In this document: in pieces, positions 1-8,843 of the stretch | How the letters are laid out: each line of letters opens with the position of its first letter | Numbering within the stretch: the stretch's first letter is position 1 | DNA from: Alkalibacillus almallahensis | GTDB taxonomy: Bacteria; Bacillota; Bacilli; Bacillales; Alkalibacillaceae | NCBI RefSeq assembly: GCF_011761495.1 | Contig: NZ_JAASRU010000003.1 | Location: forward strand, 124,001 to 188,000 | Direction of reading: 5' to 3' | DNA: 64,000 bases | The notes under the pieces: model-generated | What the model was told of the DNA's origin: nothing | Databases searched by the model: none | What the model saw: the letters and a program-made list of their open reading frames with translations, nothing else | Made by a program: the position numbers and the translations under genes

Positions 1-1
1 A

Positions 2-814
2 GAAAACCAAAAGTTTGATGTCCTATGCCGTTCATTAGACATTGAATCACCTGAACTAGCGATCGTCTTCGGTCGTACGAAGAAACGTGTTGATGAACTC
101 GTTGAAGGCCTAATGAAACGCGGTTATTCAGCTGAGGGAATTCATGGGGATATTCAGCAATCTAAGCGTGAAAAAGTCATTCGTCGTTTTAAAGAACAAG
201 CGACTGACATTTTAGTGGCAACAGATGTTGCTGCTCGTGGTTTAGATATTTCAGGTGTCACACACGTTTATAACTTTGATTTACCACAAGATCCTGAGAG
301 TTACGTTCACCGTATAGGACGTACAGGACGTGCAGGTGAGAAGGGGAATGCTTATACATTCGTCACACCTCGCGAAATAGATCATTTGAAATCAATCGAA
401 AAGTTAATTAAGCGTCAGATTGACAAAAAGCCTATCCCATCTTATGAGGCTGTATTAGAAGGATTACAAGAAGGTGCAGTTGAACAGTTGCGCCAGGCGA
501 TCTGGGCTAATGAAGGCGAAAGCTACCAAGAAGCAGCAAAACGCCTATTATCAGAAGAGGAAGCCGTTGAAATTGTATCATCAGCAATTAAACTTCTAAC
601 AAAAGAACCAAGCCAAACACCGGTTAATTTAACAGCTGTTGAACCATTACGCGCGAAAAAAGCTAAAGGTCAACAAAATAACCGTAATCGTGGTGGTCAA
701 GGTTACAAAGGCGGCAACCGTAACCGCAACTATAACCAAAACCGCAATAAGCAACACAATAAACAAGGCGGCCAAAAACGCCAACAACGTAAAAACCAAA
801 ACCATTCTTCATAA
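2..814 (+). CDS. cshA: DEAD-box RNA helicase CshA, C-terminal part (5' end outside window)
   Basis: ATP-dependent RNA helicase acting in RNA turnover, ribosome assembly and cold adaptation. The reading frame is open from base 2, so the ATG at 113 is an internal Met. The fragment is helicase domain 2. It contains IVFGRTKKR (motif IV region), [12 protein letters not shown] (motif V) and [10 protein letters not shown] (motif VI), then the alpha-helical dimerisation-type region. A basic, Asn/Arg/Gly/Gln-rich RNA-binding tail covers the last 50 residues. This tail and the order of parts are typical of Bacillaceae and staphylococcal CshA. Domain 1 with Walker A and DEAD lies upstream of the window. 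A strong hairpin follows the stop by 1 bp. Confidence 0.93.
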   Translation, partial: ENQKFDVLCRSLDIESPELAIVFGRTKKRVDELVEGLMKRGYSAEGIHGDIQQSKREKVIRRFKEQATDILVATDVAARGLDISGVTHVYNFDLPQDPESYVHRIGRTGRAGEKGNAYTFVTPREIDHLKSIEKLIKRQIDKKPIPSYEAVLEGLQEGAVEQLRQAIWANEGESYQEAAKRLLSEEEAVEIVSSAIKLLTKEPSQTPVNLTAVEPLRAKKAKGQQNNRNRGGQGYKGGNRNRNYNQNRNKQHNKQGGQKRQQRKNQNHSS

Positions 815-815
815 C

Positions 816-861
816 AAAAAGGTCACCTCGTCTAATTAACTTAGATGAGGTGACCTTTTTT
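816..861. terminator. Bidirectional rho-independent terminator
   Basis: Arms AAAAAGGTCACCTCGTCTAA and TTAGATGAGGTGACCTTTTT, 816-835 and 841-860, form a near-perfect hairpin with A and T runs on either side. It serves the helicase on the plus strand and the GntR gene on the minus strand, whose stop lies in the same segment. Confidence 0.9.
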
Positions 862-1594
862 AACGTTTTAAAACAGATGTTAATTCATATTGATCAGATC
901 TTAGTACGATTTGCGAGCATTCTAAAGGAATATCGTATGAATTAAAGGTTTGCTGACTTAAATGAAGCGCTGGATCACCCATCGTTAAATGCAGTAATTT
1001 CGCTTCTTCAGCATTTAGAGATTTCGCCGCAAATTTACGCACACCATATGAGATTGGCGAGCTTGAAAACATTTCAATTGATTTAAACAACCCATCTTGA
1101 TTGAAGTTAGCTCGTTCAATTCCAGGACAGCGATCAACTGCAATCCAACTTTCTATGATCAATGCTGGCTCACCGTCAATTCTTCTCACACGTTTTATAT
1201 AAAACACTAAATCATACAGACTAATATTAAGATAGTTTTGCACCCATTCTGATGGTTGAACAATTTTTTGTGTAATAATGTCTGTATCAAAATTATAATC
1301 TTTCATTTCCATAGCTTCAGCAAAGGAAATCAGTTCTTGCGCAAAGGGATAAGAGATCTTTTGTTGCCTAACATAAGTCCCACTACCCTGCTTTTGCTCT
1401 AACAATCCATGCTTCATTAATTTTTGGATTGCTTTTCTTAAGGTACCACGACTAACATCCATCTCTTTAGCCAAGAATTGTTCTGGTGGTAAGCGATCGC
1501 CACCTTCCCATGTTCCATTCTCAATTTGTGCAGTCATCCAGGATTCAATCTGTTGATATAGGGGTTTTGATCCTTGCTGTTTTTGAAATTCCAT
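860..1594 (-). CDS. GntR/HutC-family transcriptional regulator with UTRA domain
   Basis: DNA-binding repressor whose C-terminal UTRA domain would bind a small effector. Residues 1-75 form the winged helix of GntR proteins (PLYQQIESWM, GDRLPPEQFLAKEMDVSRGTLRKA), and residues 95-244 match the UTRA layout of HutC, TreR and PhnF relatives. At 244 aa it has the usual length. The start is set by a GGAGGAG motif 6-7 nt before the ATG. It lies 42 bp downstream of the SDR gene on the same strand, so the two probably form an operon. The effector cannot be read from the sequence. Confidence 0.85.
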   Translation of the reverse strand: MEFQKQQGSKPLYQQIESWMTAQIENGTWEGGDRLPPEQFLAKEMDVSRGTLRKAIQKLMKHGLLEQKQGSGTYVRQQKISYPFAQELISFAEAMEMKDYNFDTDIITQKIVQPSEWVQNYLNISLYDLVFYIKRVRRIDGEPALIIESWIAVDRCPGIERANFNQDGLFKSIEMFSSSPISYGVRKFAAKSLNAEEAKLLHLTMGDPALHLSQQTFNSYDIPLECSQIVLRSDQYELTSVLKR

Positions 1595-1636
1595 TTCATT
1601 TCTCCTCCAAAAATGAAATACAAACGTGTCTTAGCT

Positions 1637-2683
1637 TTATAGATCTTCTAAAAATCCATCAACAATTCGCAGTAACATGTCATGATCCATATTTAAATCC
1701 TTTTGATTCGTCTGATTTAATAAGGCTTTAACATTCGTACGATCAAATGTGATTGATCGGTTTAAATATTGCTTAAACACTTCTAACGGTTGATTAAGAC
1801 GTTGCTCTTCTTCTGACAATTCATCTTTTTCGTCATAAGACACAATCTTAACTTGATCAAAATCCATGCCCTCTTTAATGGCTGTGAATATTTCACCATT
1901 TGTCGGGGGATTGGGGTTTGTCGCATGATAAATCGTTCCTGCTTGGCCATGCGTTAGACTCGCATAGAGTACCCCGATGACAAAATCGACCGGTACCAAA
2001 TTTGAAACAGTGTCTTCTTCTATTAACAAGTGGAAAATATGGTCATCTGATTTCCGTTGAGCTCGCTTTTTCAATAAATAGACGGTTCGTAAAATGCCAT
2101 ATAAACCAAACGTTGTATCAGCTTCGCCTGATTGAGAATTGCCAATAATAATAGCGGGTCTTACAATCATTGTCTTAAGATTGTCTTGTTCTGCCATCAC
2201 TTCATGCTCAGCAAAACACTTACTTTCTTCATACGTATTGACGAAAGCTCCGTCTGTTGGATGAAGCGTTTCATAACCTGTTGTTGCCTCACCTAGAGTA
2301 TAGGCCGTACTCACATGGATGAACGTCTTGACCCCAATCGATTTCGCAAAAGCCAATGCTCGTTTAGTTCCATGTAAATTTATATCAAATACAAGGTCTC
2401 GCTCCGCCTCATCAAATGATAAATAAGCTGCTGTATGATATAGCGCATCGATTTGTCCAAGTAAAGTTGCTTTCTTTTCAGGTGTTATACCAAGCTCTTC
2501 TTGTAACAAATCCCCTTCGACGACGTGTACTAACTCTTGTTGTTCATCTGTAAGTGATTGATAGAGGGGTTCGAGTTTTTGTCGGTTACGAACTAATAAA
2601 TAGACATGGTGACGATCATTAACGAGTTTCTGTGTTAATTGTGTCCCTAAAAATCCAGTCGCTCCCGTAATTAAAATATTCAT
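1637..2683 (-). CDS. Extended SDR (NAD-dependent epimerase / thioester-reductase-like)
   Basis: Predicted NAD(P)-dependent oxidoreductase of the extended SDR family. The N-terminus MNILITGATGFLG holds the GxxGxxG nucleotide-binding motif. The active-site pattern is Ser-Thr-Ala-Tyr near HVSTAYTLG with a later YEESK (YxxxK). The overall sequence is closest in feel to NAD_binding_4 / male-sterility or thioester reductase domain proteins. I start it at the ATG at 2683, because the Rossmann motif follows directly. An AAGGAAGG lies 13 nt upstream, and an alternative in-frame ATG at 2695 sits only 1-2 nt from that motif. The 348-residue product has no membrane segment. The likely operon partner is the downstream GntR regulator. 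Substrate unknown. Confidence 0.8.
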   Translation of the reverse strand: MNILITGATGFLGTQLTQKLVNDRHHVYLLVRNRQKLEPLYQSLTDEQQELVHVVEGDLLQEELGITPEKKATLLGQIDALYHTAAYLSFDEAERDLVFDINLHGTKRALAFAKSIGVKTFIHVSTAYTLGEATTGYETLHPTDGAFVNTYEESKCFAEHEVMAEQDNLKTMIVRPAIIIGNSQSGEADTTFGLYGILRTVYLLKKRAQRKSDDHIFHLLIEEDTVSNLVPVDFVIGVLYASLTHGQAGTIYHATNPNPPTNGEIFTAIKEGMDFDQVKIVSYDEKDELSEEEQRLNQPLEVFKQYLNRSITFDRTNVKALLNQTNQKDLNMDHDMLLRIVDGFLEDL

Positions 2684-2888
2684 AAATGCGCTCATACCTT
2701 CCTTTATTGCTGTCAATCTCTAGTCATAGTGTATATGGTTAATCGACAAAAATCTACCGTGATCAATAAATAATCTTGAACTCATTTCTATTATATAACA
2801 AACCACCATGATCTTTCATTTCTAATCGTTCTATTTCGCTTTTTAATCAAGAACCCTGATACATATCCTAAAAGTCTAACCAATAAAA

Positions 2889-2918
2889 TTAACCTCCCAG
2901 CAATAGCTGAGAGGTTAA
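2889..2918. terminator. Terminator of the BCCT transporter gene
   Basis: Arms TTAACCTC(C)CAGC and GCTGAGAGGTTAA with a short AATA loop. On the minus strand it is followed by a T-rich stretch, 14 bp past the transporter stop. Confidence 0.75.
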
Positions 2919-2932
2919 AGTGTTAGATTCAA

Positions 2933-4567
2933 TTAATTATTGTTTTGCTCGTATTCATCTGTAATGACGTCATCAGCAACTTTATTTTCGTCACTAAGGT
3001 CTTCAAGTGCTTGATAAATACGTTGACGTTCACGTGGTAATGAACCATCATCGAGTTCTTGATACAGGGCATATATCAAGCTGTACATCATCAGGAACAT
3101 GATAATCATGAATGGGAAGCCACCAATTAAGGAGGCTGTTTGTAAGGCTTCGAGTCCGCCTGCTGCTAATAGTACAGCAGCGAATAAACCTTCAATAATA
3201 CCCCAAGTAATACGTAAGCCGATTGGTGGGTTCATGTTACCCTTAGACGTTAACATACCAATGACATACGTACCGGAGTCAGATGACGTAATAAAGAATA
3301 CCGTTAACGAGATCATCGCAATCACGATTAACACTGACGAGAAAGGGAAGCCTTCTAGCATTGCAAAGAACCCTTGTGCCTCATCTTCCATGACGGCATC
3401 CATAATACTATTATTTGTAAAGTGCTCGTTATATAGTGCTGTACCACCAAAGACACTGAACCAGAAAATACTGACAGCCGTTGGTACTAACATAACACCA
3501 ATTGCAAAGCTACGAATTGTACGACCTCTAGAGACACGGGCAATAAAGGAACCTACGAATGGTGCCCAAGCAATCCACCATGCCCAGTAGAAAATCGTCC
3601 AAGCATCATACCAGCCATCTGCACCTTCTCCGGCTGCATCAATTCCGAATGACATAGAGAATAGGTTTTGTAAATAACCACCCGTACTATGTGTCATTGC
3701 TTCCAAAATGAATAATGTTGGACCTAAGATAAAGACGAACACTAGTAGCATGCCGGCAACACCTAAGTTAGCCTGACTTAACCACTTAATCCCTTTATCT
3801 ATACCTGTAGTCGTTGAAAGAATGGCTAATGTTGTCACAACTGCAATAATAACCATCCAAAGACCTGTTTCATTTGGAATACCAAATAAGCGTTCAAAAC
3901 CACCACCGATTTGCATAACACCTAAACCGAGTGATGTCGAAATACCGAATAGTGTTGAGAACACACCGATAATATTAACTGTATTACCCCAAAAACCATT
4001 TAAGTTGTCACGACCAATTAATGGCTCTAGCGCTGAGCTCAATAGCATCGGTAAGTTTTTACGGTAAGAGAAATACGCTAGTGATAATGCTACAACTGCA
4101 TAAATCGCCCATGGATGTAAGCCCCAATGGAAGAATGAATATTGAAGCGCATCATGAAGTGCTGCAGCTGTACCACCTTCACCGCCGCTTGCCGGCCAAT
4201 CATAGTGATTAATCGGTTCAGATGCACCCCAGAAAAGTAAACCAATACCCATACCAGCACTGAATAGCATTGCAAACCACGCTGGTGTTGAATACATCGG
4301 CTTTTCCTCATCTTCACCCAACTTAATTTCACCTAATGGACTTAAAATTAGGAATACGGTCACAATAATAAAAGCACTCGCGCCTAAAATGAATGACCAA
4401 CCAAGATATTCGATGATCCATTCATAAGCAGCAGTAATATAAGTATCAAAATCAGGTAAAAATGACCCTGCCAAAACAAATAACAAACCTATTGTGATTG
4501 AAATTAAAAATGTTGGTGTTTTGACAGCTTTACTAAAGGATGTAATTCCTTTTGGTTTCGCTGACAT
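2933..4567 (-). CDS. BCCT-family glycine betaine/choline-type osmolyte transporter (OpuD/BetP-like)
   Basis: Sodium- or proton-coupled importer of betaine-type compatible solutes in the cytoplasmic membrane. The 544-aa product has the twelve hydrophobic segments of the BCCT family. It carries the GMGIGLLFWGASEP signature in TM3 and aromatic-rich segments around WAWWIAWAPFVGSFIARVSRG (residues about 320-345) that form the substrate box and cytoplasmic loop. The C-terminus is short and acidic, shorter than the osmosensing tail of BetP. SD AGGAGGAG lies 6 nt before the ATG. It is monocistronic between a terminator and a sigma-B-like promoter. Substrate choice (betaine, choline, ectoine) is not settled by sequence. 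Confidence 0.92.
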   Translation of the reverse strand: MSAKPKGITSFSKAVKTPTFLISITIGLLFVLAGSFLPDFDTYITAAYEWIIEYLGWSFILGASAFIIVTVFLILSPLGEIKLGEDEEKPMYSTPAWFAMLFSAGMGIGLLFWGASEPINHYDWPASGGEGGTAAALHDALQYSFFHWGLHPWAIYAVVALSLAYFSYRKNLPMLLSSALEPLIGRDNLNGFWGNTVNIIGVFSTLFGISTSLGLGVMQIGGGFERLFGIPNETGLWMVIIAVVTTLAILSTTTGIDKGIKWLSQANLGVAGMLLVFVFILGPTLFILEAMTHSTGGYLQNLFSMSFGIDAAGEGADGWYDAWTIFYWAWWIAWAPFVGSFIARVSRGRTIRSFAIGVMLVPTAVSIFWFSVFGGTALYNEHFTNNSIMDAVMEDEAQGFFAMLEGFPFSSVLIVIAMISLTVFFITSSDSGTYVIGMLTSKGNMNPPIGLRITWGIIEGLFAAVLLAAGGLEALQTASLIGGFPFMIIMFLMMYSLIYALYQELDDGSLPRERQRIYQALEDLSDENKVADDVITDEYEQNNN

Positions 4568-4647
4568 AAACTCTCCTCCTTATTAAATTTCGTCTGGTGT
4601 CAATGGATTACCTAATATGTCACTTCAAGTATGATATACATATTGAT

Positions 4648-4672
4648 ATACCCCTAATTAATGTTATAAAAC
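4648..4672 (-). promoter_or_regulatory. Sigma-B-like general-stress promoter of the BCCT gene
   Basis: Reading the minus strand, GTTTTA (4667-4672) is followed after 13 nt by GGGTAT (4648-4653). This is close to the sigma-B consensus GTTTAA-N13/14-GGGWAW. It lies about 80 bp upstream of the start codon. B. subtilis opuD is known to have a sigma-B promoter, so the assignment makes biological sense, but it is inferred from motif match only. Confidence 0.55.
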
Positions 4673-4953
4673 ATTTCTTTTATAAATAATTGCACTGTTC
4701 ACATACTAGGGAATCCTTGACCAATATTTTGATGGTATACTAGCGACATACGTTCAAAACCTTAACATAAAGAAAAATTTTAAACAACCCAACCTGACAT
4801 CGCTCAACTATTGTCAACATCATTCAACGGTGAAATTCTCACTCATTCGATAATTTGTTAAGTAATTCGACACCATCTGATTTCATATCAAAATTCATGC
4901 AAACTAATTATGAATCCGTTATGCTAGAAGTAACAGGAAGAAAGGGGATTGTC

Positions 4954-5586
4954 ATGCAAGCAGACAATATTCATCATATTCTAAAACATCACCAACCCAC
5001 ATCATTAGGTCCACATAAACCACGTGAGTCAGCTGTCATTTTGCCACTTATTGAAAAAAATGATGGTTTGCATATACTCTTTGAAGTCCGTTCCAAAACC
5101 ATGAGAACTCAACCAGGTGAGATTTGCTTTCCTGGGGGACGAGTAGATGAAGATGATGACAACACGAATGAGGCTGCTTTACGTGAACTTAATGAAGAAC
5201 TGGGAGTTGACCAAGATAGGCTTCTTTATACCCAATCACTCGGCTGGATACAGACACCCTTTGGATTAACCGTACATGTTTATGTTGGCCTATTAACAAA
5301 TACGTCTGAGTCATCATTTGAGCTTAATCCTGGTGAAGTTGACGATGTTTTTACTGTTCCTCTTCACTTCTTTTTACAAAACGAGCCAACTATTCATTAT
5401 ATGAACATGGCGATCGAACCCGACGAGGCGTTTCCAATAAGCGATGTGCCAAATCAGTCACATTATACGAAACAAACTTTTCAAATTGAAGAACATTTTT
5501 ATTATTACCAAAATCGAGTGATTTGGGGGCTTACAGCAAGGATATTGAAAGAATTCATCCATATCTTGACCTCAGCAGAGACTTGA
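4954..5586 (+). CDS. Nudix hydrolase, CoA pyrophosphatase type
   Basis: Predicted hydrolase of the diphosphate in CoA or CoA derivatives (YeaB/NudL-like family), cytosolic. The Nudix box GRVDEDD...ALRELNEELGV is intact, with REL-x-EE-x-G metal ligands. The preceding RSKTMRTQPGEICFPGG is the UPF0035/CoA-Nudix signature. Length is 210 aa. I prefer the ATG at 4954 (GAAAGGGG 8 nt upstream) over an upstream TTG at 4855, because the residues before MQADNIHHIL look unconserved. No obvious operon partner. The next gene is in the same direction 160 bp away behind its own promoter. Confidence 0.82.
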   Translation: MQADNIHHILKHHQPTSLGPHKPRESAVILPLIEKNDGLHILFEVRSKTMRTQPGEICFPGGRVDEDDDNTNEAALRELNEELGVDQDRLLYTQSLGWIQTPFGLTVHVYVGLLTNTSESSFELNPGEVDDVFTVPLHFFLQNEPTIHYMNMAIEPDEAFPISDVPNQSHYTKQTFQIEEHFYYYQNRVIWGLTARILKEFIHILTSAET

Positions 5587-5709
5587 TCTGCAATCATTAT
5601 AAAAAAGGTATTTAAGGTCACAAATTAAATATAGGATTGATATAATCCCTAATGTCATACGCGTTCCAAATATTAAATACACCTCATCAGATATTTATTT
5701 TGCCTTATG

Positions 5710-5731
5710 TTGTATAATTTATGTATAATAA
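5710..5731 (+). promoter_or_regulatory. Tandem 11-bp direct repeats over the -10 region of the CarH-like gene (candidate operator)
   Basis: TGTATAAT occurs at 5711-5718 and again at 5722-5729, exactly 11 bp apart. The repeats contain the TATAAT-like -10 boxes of the following gene. CarH tetramers are known to grip tandem 11-bp direct repeats overlapping the promoter, so autoregulation is a reasonable inference. Confidence 0.55.
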
Positions 5732-5748
5732 ATATGAGGTGAGAAATT

Positions 5749-6639
5749 ATGTACTCCATTAAAAAAGTAGCAGAGTTAACTGGAATCCAAACAGTCACCA
5801 TTCGTGCCTGGGAAAACCGTTATCATATTGTCTCACCTTCTAGAAGTGAAGGTGGGCATCGAATATACAGTGACGAAGATGTACAGTTGTTAAAATGGCT
5901 TAAATATAAAACCGAATTTGAAAAATATAAAATTAGTGATGCAGTAAGGTTATGGGAAGAACAAGATGGTGAGATAACGCCTGTTTATAACACTCAAAAC
6001 AGTCAATATTCTGATACGATTTACAAGCTTTATAACCATCTAACACAGTTCAATACAAAAGAAGCTAATGACACCATCAACCTTGCTTTTTCTCAATACG
6101 ATTATGAAGATGTCCTCCATCATATCTTTGTGCCGATTTTACATCGGATCGGAGATGAATGGGAGAAAGGCGCATTGTCCGTTGCTCAAGAACATTTTGC
6201 TTCTGAATTCATCATGCAACGATGTACAGAATTTTTACGAATATTGCCTATTGATCATTCACTACCAAAAGCCCTTGCTTTTACACCTGAACACGAACTC
6301 CATCATATTGGCTTACTTATGTTCAGTTTATTTTTACGAAAACAAGGGATGGAAGTACTTTACTTAGGGGCAAATACACCATTAGACCATGTCACACATG
6401 TGCTTGAGTCAAATGACATTAAATTAATCGTGACTTCTCTTACGTACCCTGATGATGAGCAACTCAGTAAATTAAAAGAGGGACTCGAGGAATTTATTCA
6501 TCATGATCCAGAACTGGAAATAGCAATAGGTGGTGCTGGCATCTCTTCTAATACCATGCCACTTTCATCCGATCGTCTTCACCATTTAAATCAGAAGTCC
6601 TGGGATACCTGGTTTCAACAAACCATAAAAAAAGTCTGA
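5749..6639 (+). CDS. CarH/LitR-type MerR regulator with adenosylcobalamin-binding light-sensing domain
   Basis: Transcriptional repressor that uses coenzyme B12 as a light sensor in characterised relatives: the dark tetramer binds DNA, and light breaks the Co-C bond and releases it. Residues 1-70 form a MerR winged helix (VTIRAWENRY, GHRIYSDEDV). Residues 85-165 are the four-helix cap with the diagnostic W-x9-EH motif (W138, E148, H149). Residues 172-296 are the Rossmann B12 domain with E183-x-H185-x-x-G188, where H185 is the expected cobalt ligand. All key residues are present at 297 codons. SD GAGGTGAG lies 6 nt before the ATG. No carotenoid genes are nearby, so its targets other than itself are unknown. 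Confidence 0.88.
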   Translation: MYSIKKVAELTGIQTVTIRAWENRYHIVSPSRSEGGHRIYSDEDVQLLKWLKYKTEFEKYKISDAVRLWEEQDGEITPVYNTQNSQYSDTIYKLYNHLTQFNTKEANDTINLAFSQYDYEDVLHHIFVPILHRIGDEWEKGALSVAQEHFASEFIMQRCTEFLRILPIDHSLPKALAFTPEHELHHIGLLMFSLFLRKQGMEVLYLGANTPLDHVTHVLESNDIKLIVTSLTYPDDEQLSKLKEGLEEFIHHDPELEIAIGGAGISSNTMPLSSDRLHHLNQKSWDTWFQQTIKKV

Positions 6640-6670
6640 CGCAACCATTTAGTTGTACGTCAGACTTTAC
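6627..6670. terminator. Shared convergent terminator
   Basis: AAAGTCTGACG (6631-6641) pairs with CGTCAGACTTT (6659-6669). An A7 run on the left gives a T7 tail to minus-strand transcripts (ectB), and the plus-strand tail is weaker. The stop codon of the CarH-like gene lies inside the stem. Confidence 0.85.
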
Positions 6671-6676
6671 TCTAAT

Positions 6677-6717
6677 ATTTAGTTTAATACAGGTCTATGA
6701 TTTAATTTAATACAGGT
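6677..6717. repeat. 18-bp tandem duplication of the ectB 3' end
   Basis: ATTTAGTTTAATACAGGT (6677-6694) and ATTTAATTTAATACAGGT (6700-6717) differ at one base and are 23 bp apart. On the minus strand each encodes Pro-Val-Leu-Asn-stop, so the last codons of ectB are present twice. Confidence 0.8.
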
Positions 6718-7979
6718 TCTTTCACTAGCGTCTTCACGCTTTCTTCAATAATCGCTAGACCCTGCTTCAATTCATCTTCACTAATTGTCATGGCTGGGAA
6801 TAACTTAAATACTTCATCATTCGCACCAGCTGTCTCCATGATTAGTCCGAGTTCAAAGGCTTTAGCTGCCACTTTTTCTGCCATGCCTTCATCTTCGCAT
6901 GCAATACCAACCATTAAGCCTCGACCTTTTACCGTCCCTTTTAATTCTGGATATTCTTTAACAAGGCGATGTAAGAATTCATGTGTCACATCAACCTTTT
7001 GTTTAATCGATGCTTCGAATTGGTCATCTTTCCAATAATCAAGTGCGGCTGTTGCTGTCACAAACGCATGATTATTACCACGGAAAGTTCCATTGTGTTC
7101 ACCAGGTTGCCAAATATCAAGTTCAGGCTTGCTTAACATAATCGCTAGTGGTAAGCCGTAACCACTTAATGATTTCGATAAGCAGACAATATCAGGGTCA
7201 ATTCCTGCTTCTTCAAAACTGAAGAATGTGCCTGTACGCCCAATTCCTGCTTGAATATCATCAACGATTAAGAGAATATCCCAACGTTTACAAATCTCAT
7301 CTAATTTCTTCAACCATTTAAAGCGCGCTGCGTTAATACCGCCTTCACCTTGCACTGTTTCGACGATCATCGCCGCTGGAATATCAACGCCACTACCACC
7401 GTTTTCTAAGAAACGCTCTAAATATTCTAATGTCTCTAAGTCTTCACTTATGAAACGATCATATGGCATTGTTACAGCGTGCTCAAGTGGCACACCTGCA
7501 CCTTTACGCTTCATCGCATTACCTGTCACTGACAGTGAACCAATTGTCATACCGTGAAAACCGTTCGTAAAACTAATGACATCAGTGCGGCCTGTTACCT
7601 TACGTGCTAGTTTTAAGGCACTCTCTACAGCATTTGTACCAGTCGGACCTGGGAACATCATCTTATAATCCATTTTACGCGGCTTTAAAATGATGTCATT
7701 AAATGCTTCAATAAATTGACCTTTTGCAGTCGTTGCTTTATCCAATGAATGTGTAATGCCGTCTTGTTTAATGTAATCAATCAAAGCATCTTTCATATGC
7801 TCATCATTATGACCGTAATTCAATGCACCAGCACCTGAGAAAAAGTCAATATATTCTCTTCCTTGTTCATCCCACATTTTAGAACCTTTAGCTTCATGAA
7901 AAACCGTCGGAAAACTACGGCAATAACTGCGCACCTCTGATTCGTATTTTTCAAAAATGTTCATATCTGTACGTGTCAC
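6702..7979 (-). CDS. ectB: EctB, diaminobutyrate--2-oxoglutarate aminotransferase
   Basis: PLP enzyme that makes L-2,4-diaminobutyrate from aspartate semialdehyde and glutamate, the first committed step of ectoine synthesis. It is a class III aminotransferase with the EctB-type N-terminus ([19 protein letters not shown]), the [23 protein letters not shown]-phosphate region, [18 protein letters not shown], and the Schiff-base lysine in [14 protein letters not shown]. The likely start is GTG at 7979, 8 nt after AGGGGG. A TTG at 7985 and ATG at 7964 are less well placed. It lies downstream of ectA in the usual order with a 78-bp gap. It is followed by a terminator rather than by ectC. Confidence 0.93.
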   Translation of the reverse strand: MTRTDMNIFEKYESEVRSYCRSFPTVFHEAKGSKMWDEQGREYIDFFSGAGALNYGHNDEHMKDALIDYIKQDGITHSLDKATTAKGQFIEAFNDIILKPRKMDYKMMFPGPTGTNAVESALKLARKVTGRTDVISFTNGFHGMTIGSLSVTGNAMKRKGAGVPLEHAVTMPYDRFISEDLETLEYLERFLENGGSGVDIPAAMIVETVQGEGGINAARFKWLKKLDEICKRWDILLIVDDIQAGIGRTGTFFSFEEAGIDPDIVCLSKSLSGYGLPLAIMLSKPELDIWQPGEHNGTFRGNNHAFVTATAALDYWKDDQFEASIKQKVDVTHEFLHRLVKEYPELKGTVKGRGLMVGIACEDEGMAEKVAAKAFELGLIMETAGANDEVFKLFPAMTISEDELKQGLAIIEESVKTLVKEPVLN

Positions 7980-8057
7980 AATCAAATCCCCCTAAAATTA
8001 CCCCTGCGGGTATATTGGTATATATAATATTTCACCGAACGAACGATCAAAGTTAGC

Positions 8058-8615
8058 TTATTTTTCGATTGGCCCGATCAAAAAGCTTAATTCCGCTTCA
8101 TGTTCATCGCTCGGGAATAATTCTTTTGGAAAGCATTCTGATACTTCACAAGTCGTATCATGTTCTTTTGCGAATTTCTTAAATAAAGCTTGGGATGCTT
8201 CATTAGTTGGAGTAACCGTGGCTTCTAAATAGCGGACATCACGGCAAGCATCACGATCAAACAGTTCGTTTAATATTTTCGACGCCAGTCCTTTTCCACG
8301 CTGTGATGAATCGACGCCAATTTGCCAAACGAACACGACATCTTGCCTTTCTGGAGGTATAAATGCGGTGACAAAGCCTACCACTTTGCCTTCTTCCTTC
8401 GCTACGACACATGTCTCAGCGAAGTGTTCACACATCATAATGTATTTGTATGCTGAGTTCTGATCTAAAGACGAGTTGTTAACAAGTTCCCACATAGCTG
8501 ACCCATCTTCAACACTTGGCTTCTCAAGCACCAGTGTATCTGCCGGGTTCAAAGTAGCTGTTTGAGTGTTAATGGTAACGACTCCTTTCAATTTTTGGTT
8601 AACGATTGTTTCCAT
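8058..8615 (-). CDS. ectA: EctA, L-2,4-diaminobutyrate N-acetyltransferase
   Basis: GNAT enzyme that acetylates diaminobutyrate to N-gamma-acetyl-diaminobutyrate in ectoine synthesis. Family signatures are present: DGSAMWELVNNSSLDQNSAYKY, VFVWQIGVDSSQRGKGLA (acetyl-CoA loop) and TVTPTNEASQALFKKFA. The ATG at 8615 has no clear ribosome binding site. An AAAGGAG motif sits inside the frame, 8 nt before an ATT codon at 8573, so the true start may be non-canonical and the first 14 residues may not be translated. ectB follows on the same strand. The promoter is not obvious. Confidence 0.92.
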   Translation of the reverse strand: METIVNQKLKGVVTINTQTATLNPADTLVLEKPSVEDGSAMWELVNNSSLDQNSAYKYIMMCEHFAETCVVAKEEGKVVGFVTAFIPPERQDVVFVWQIGVDSSQRGKGLASKILNELFDRDACRDVRYLEATVTPTNEASQALFKKFAKEHDTTCEVSECFPKELFPSDEHEAELSFLIGPIEK

Positions 8616-8657
8616 AATTAATCATAACGAGCACACCATTTTTTATCAAACAGGTTT

Positions 8658-8687
8658 AAGCTTGATTAATCATCATTCAACAAGCTT
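8658..8687. repeat. Inverted repeat upstream of ectA
   Basis: AAGCTTG (8658-8664) and CAAGCTT (8681-8687) flank a 16-bp spacer, 43 bp before the annotated ectA start. It could be an operator or an mRNA hairpin. No regulator is implied by the sequence. Confidence 0.4.
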
Positions 8688-8843
8688 ATTCGTGATGAGC
8701 CAAACTAAGAGTTAGGAACTTAATAAATGCTACGATATTGTTTCGATTGCTTAGAATTATTCAAGATTTAATGATTTTTTCGAAAATTCGCTTTATGGAA
8801 TGTCTTGAGGTGAAACATTAAAGGATTAAAGATTTGCAGTGAA

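Noticed and set aside
4855-4953. N-terminal extension of the CoA-Nudix protein from a TTG
   Set aside because: A better ribosome binding site precedes the ATG at 4954, and family proteins begin near there.
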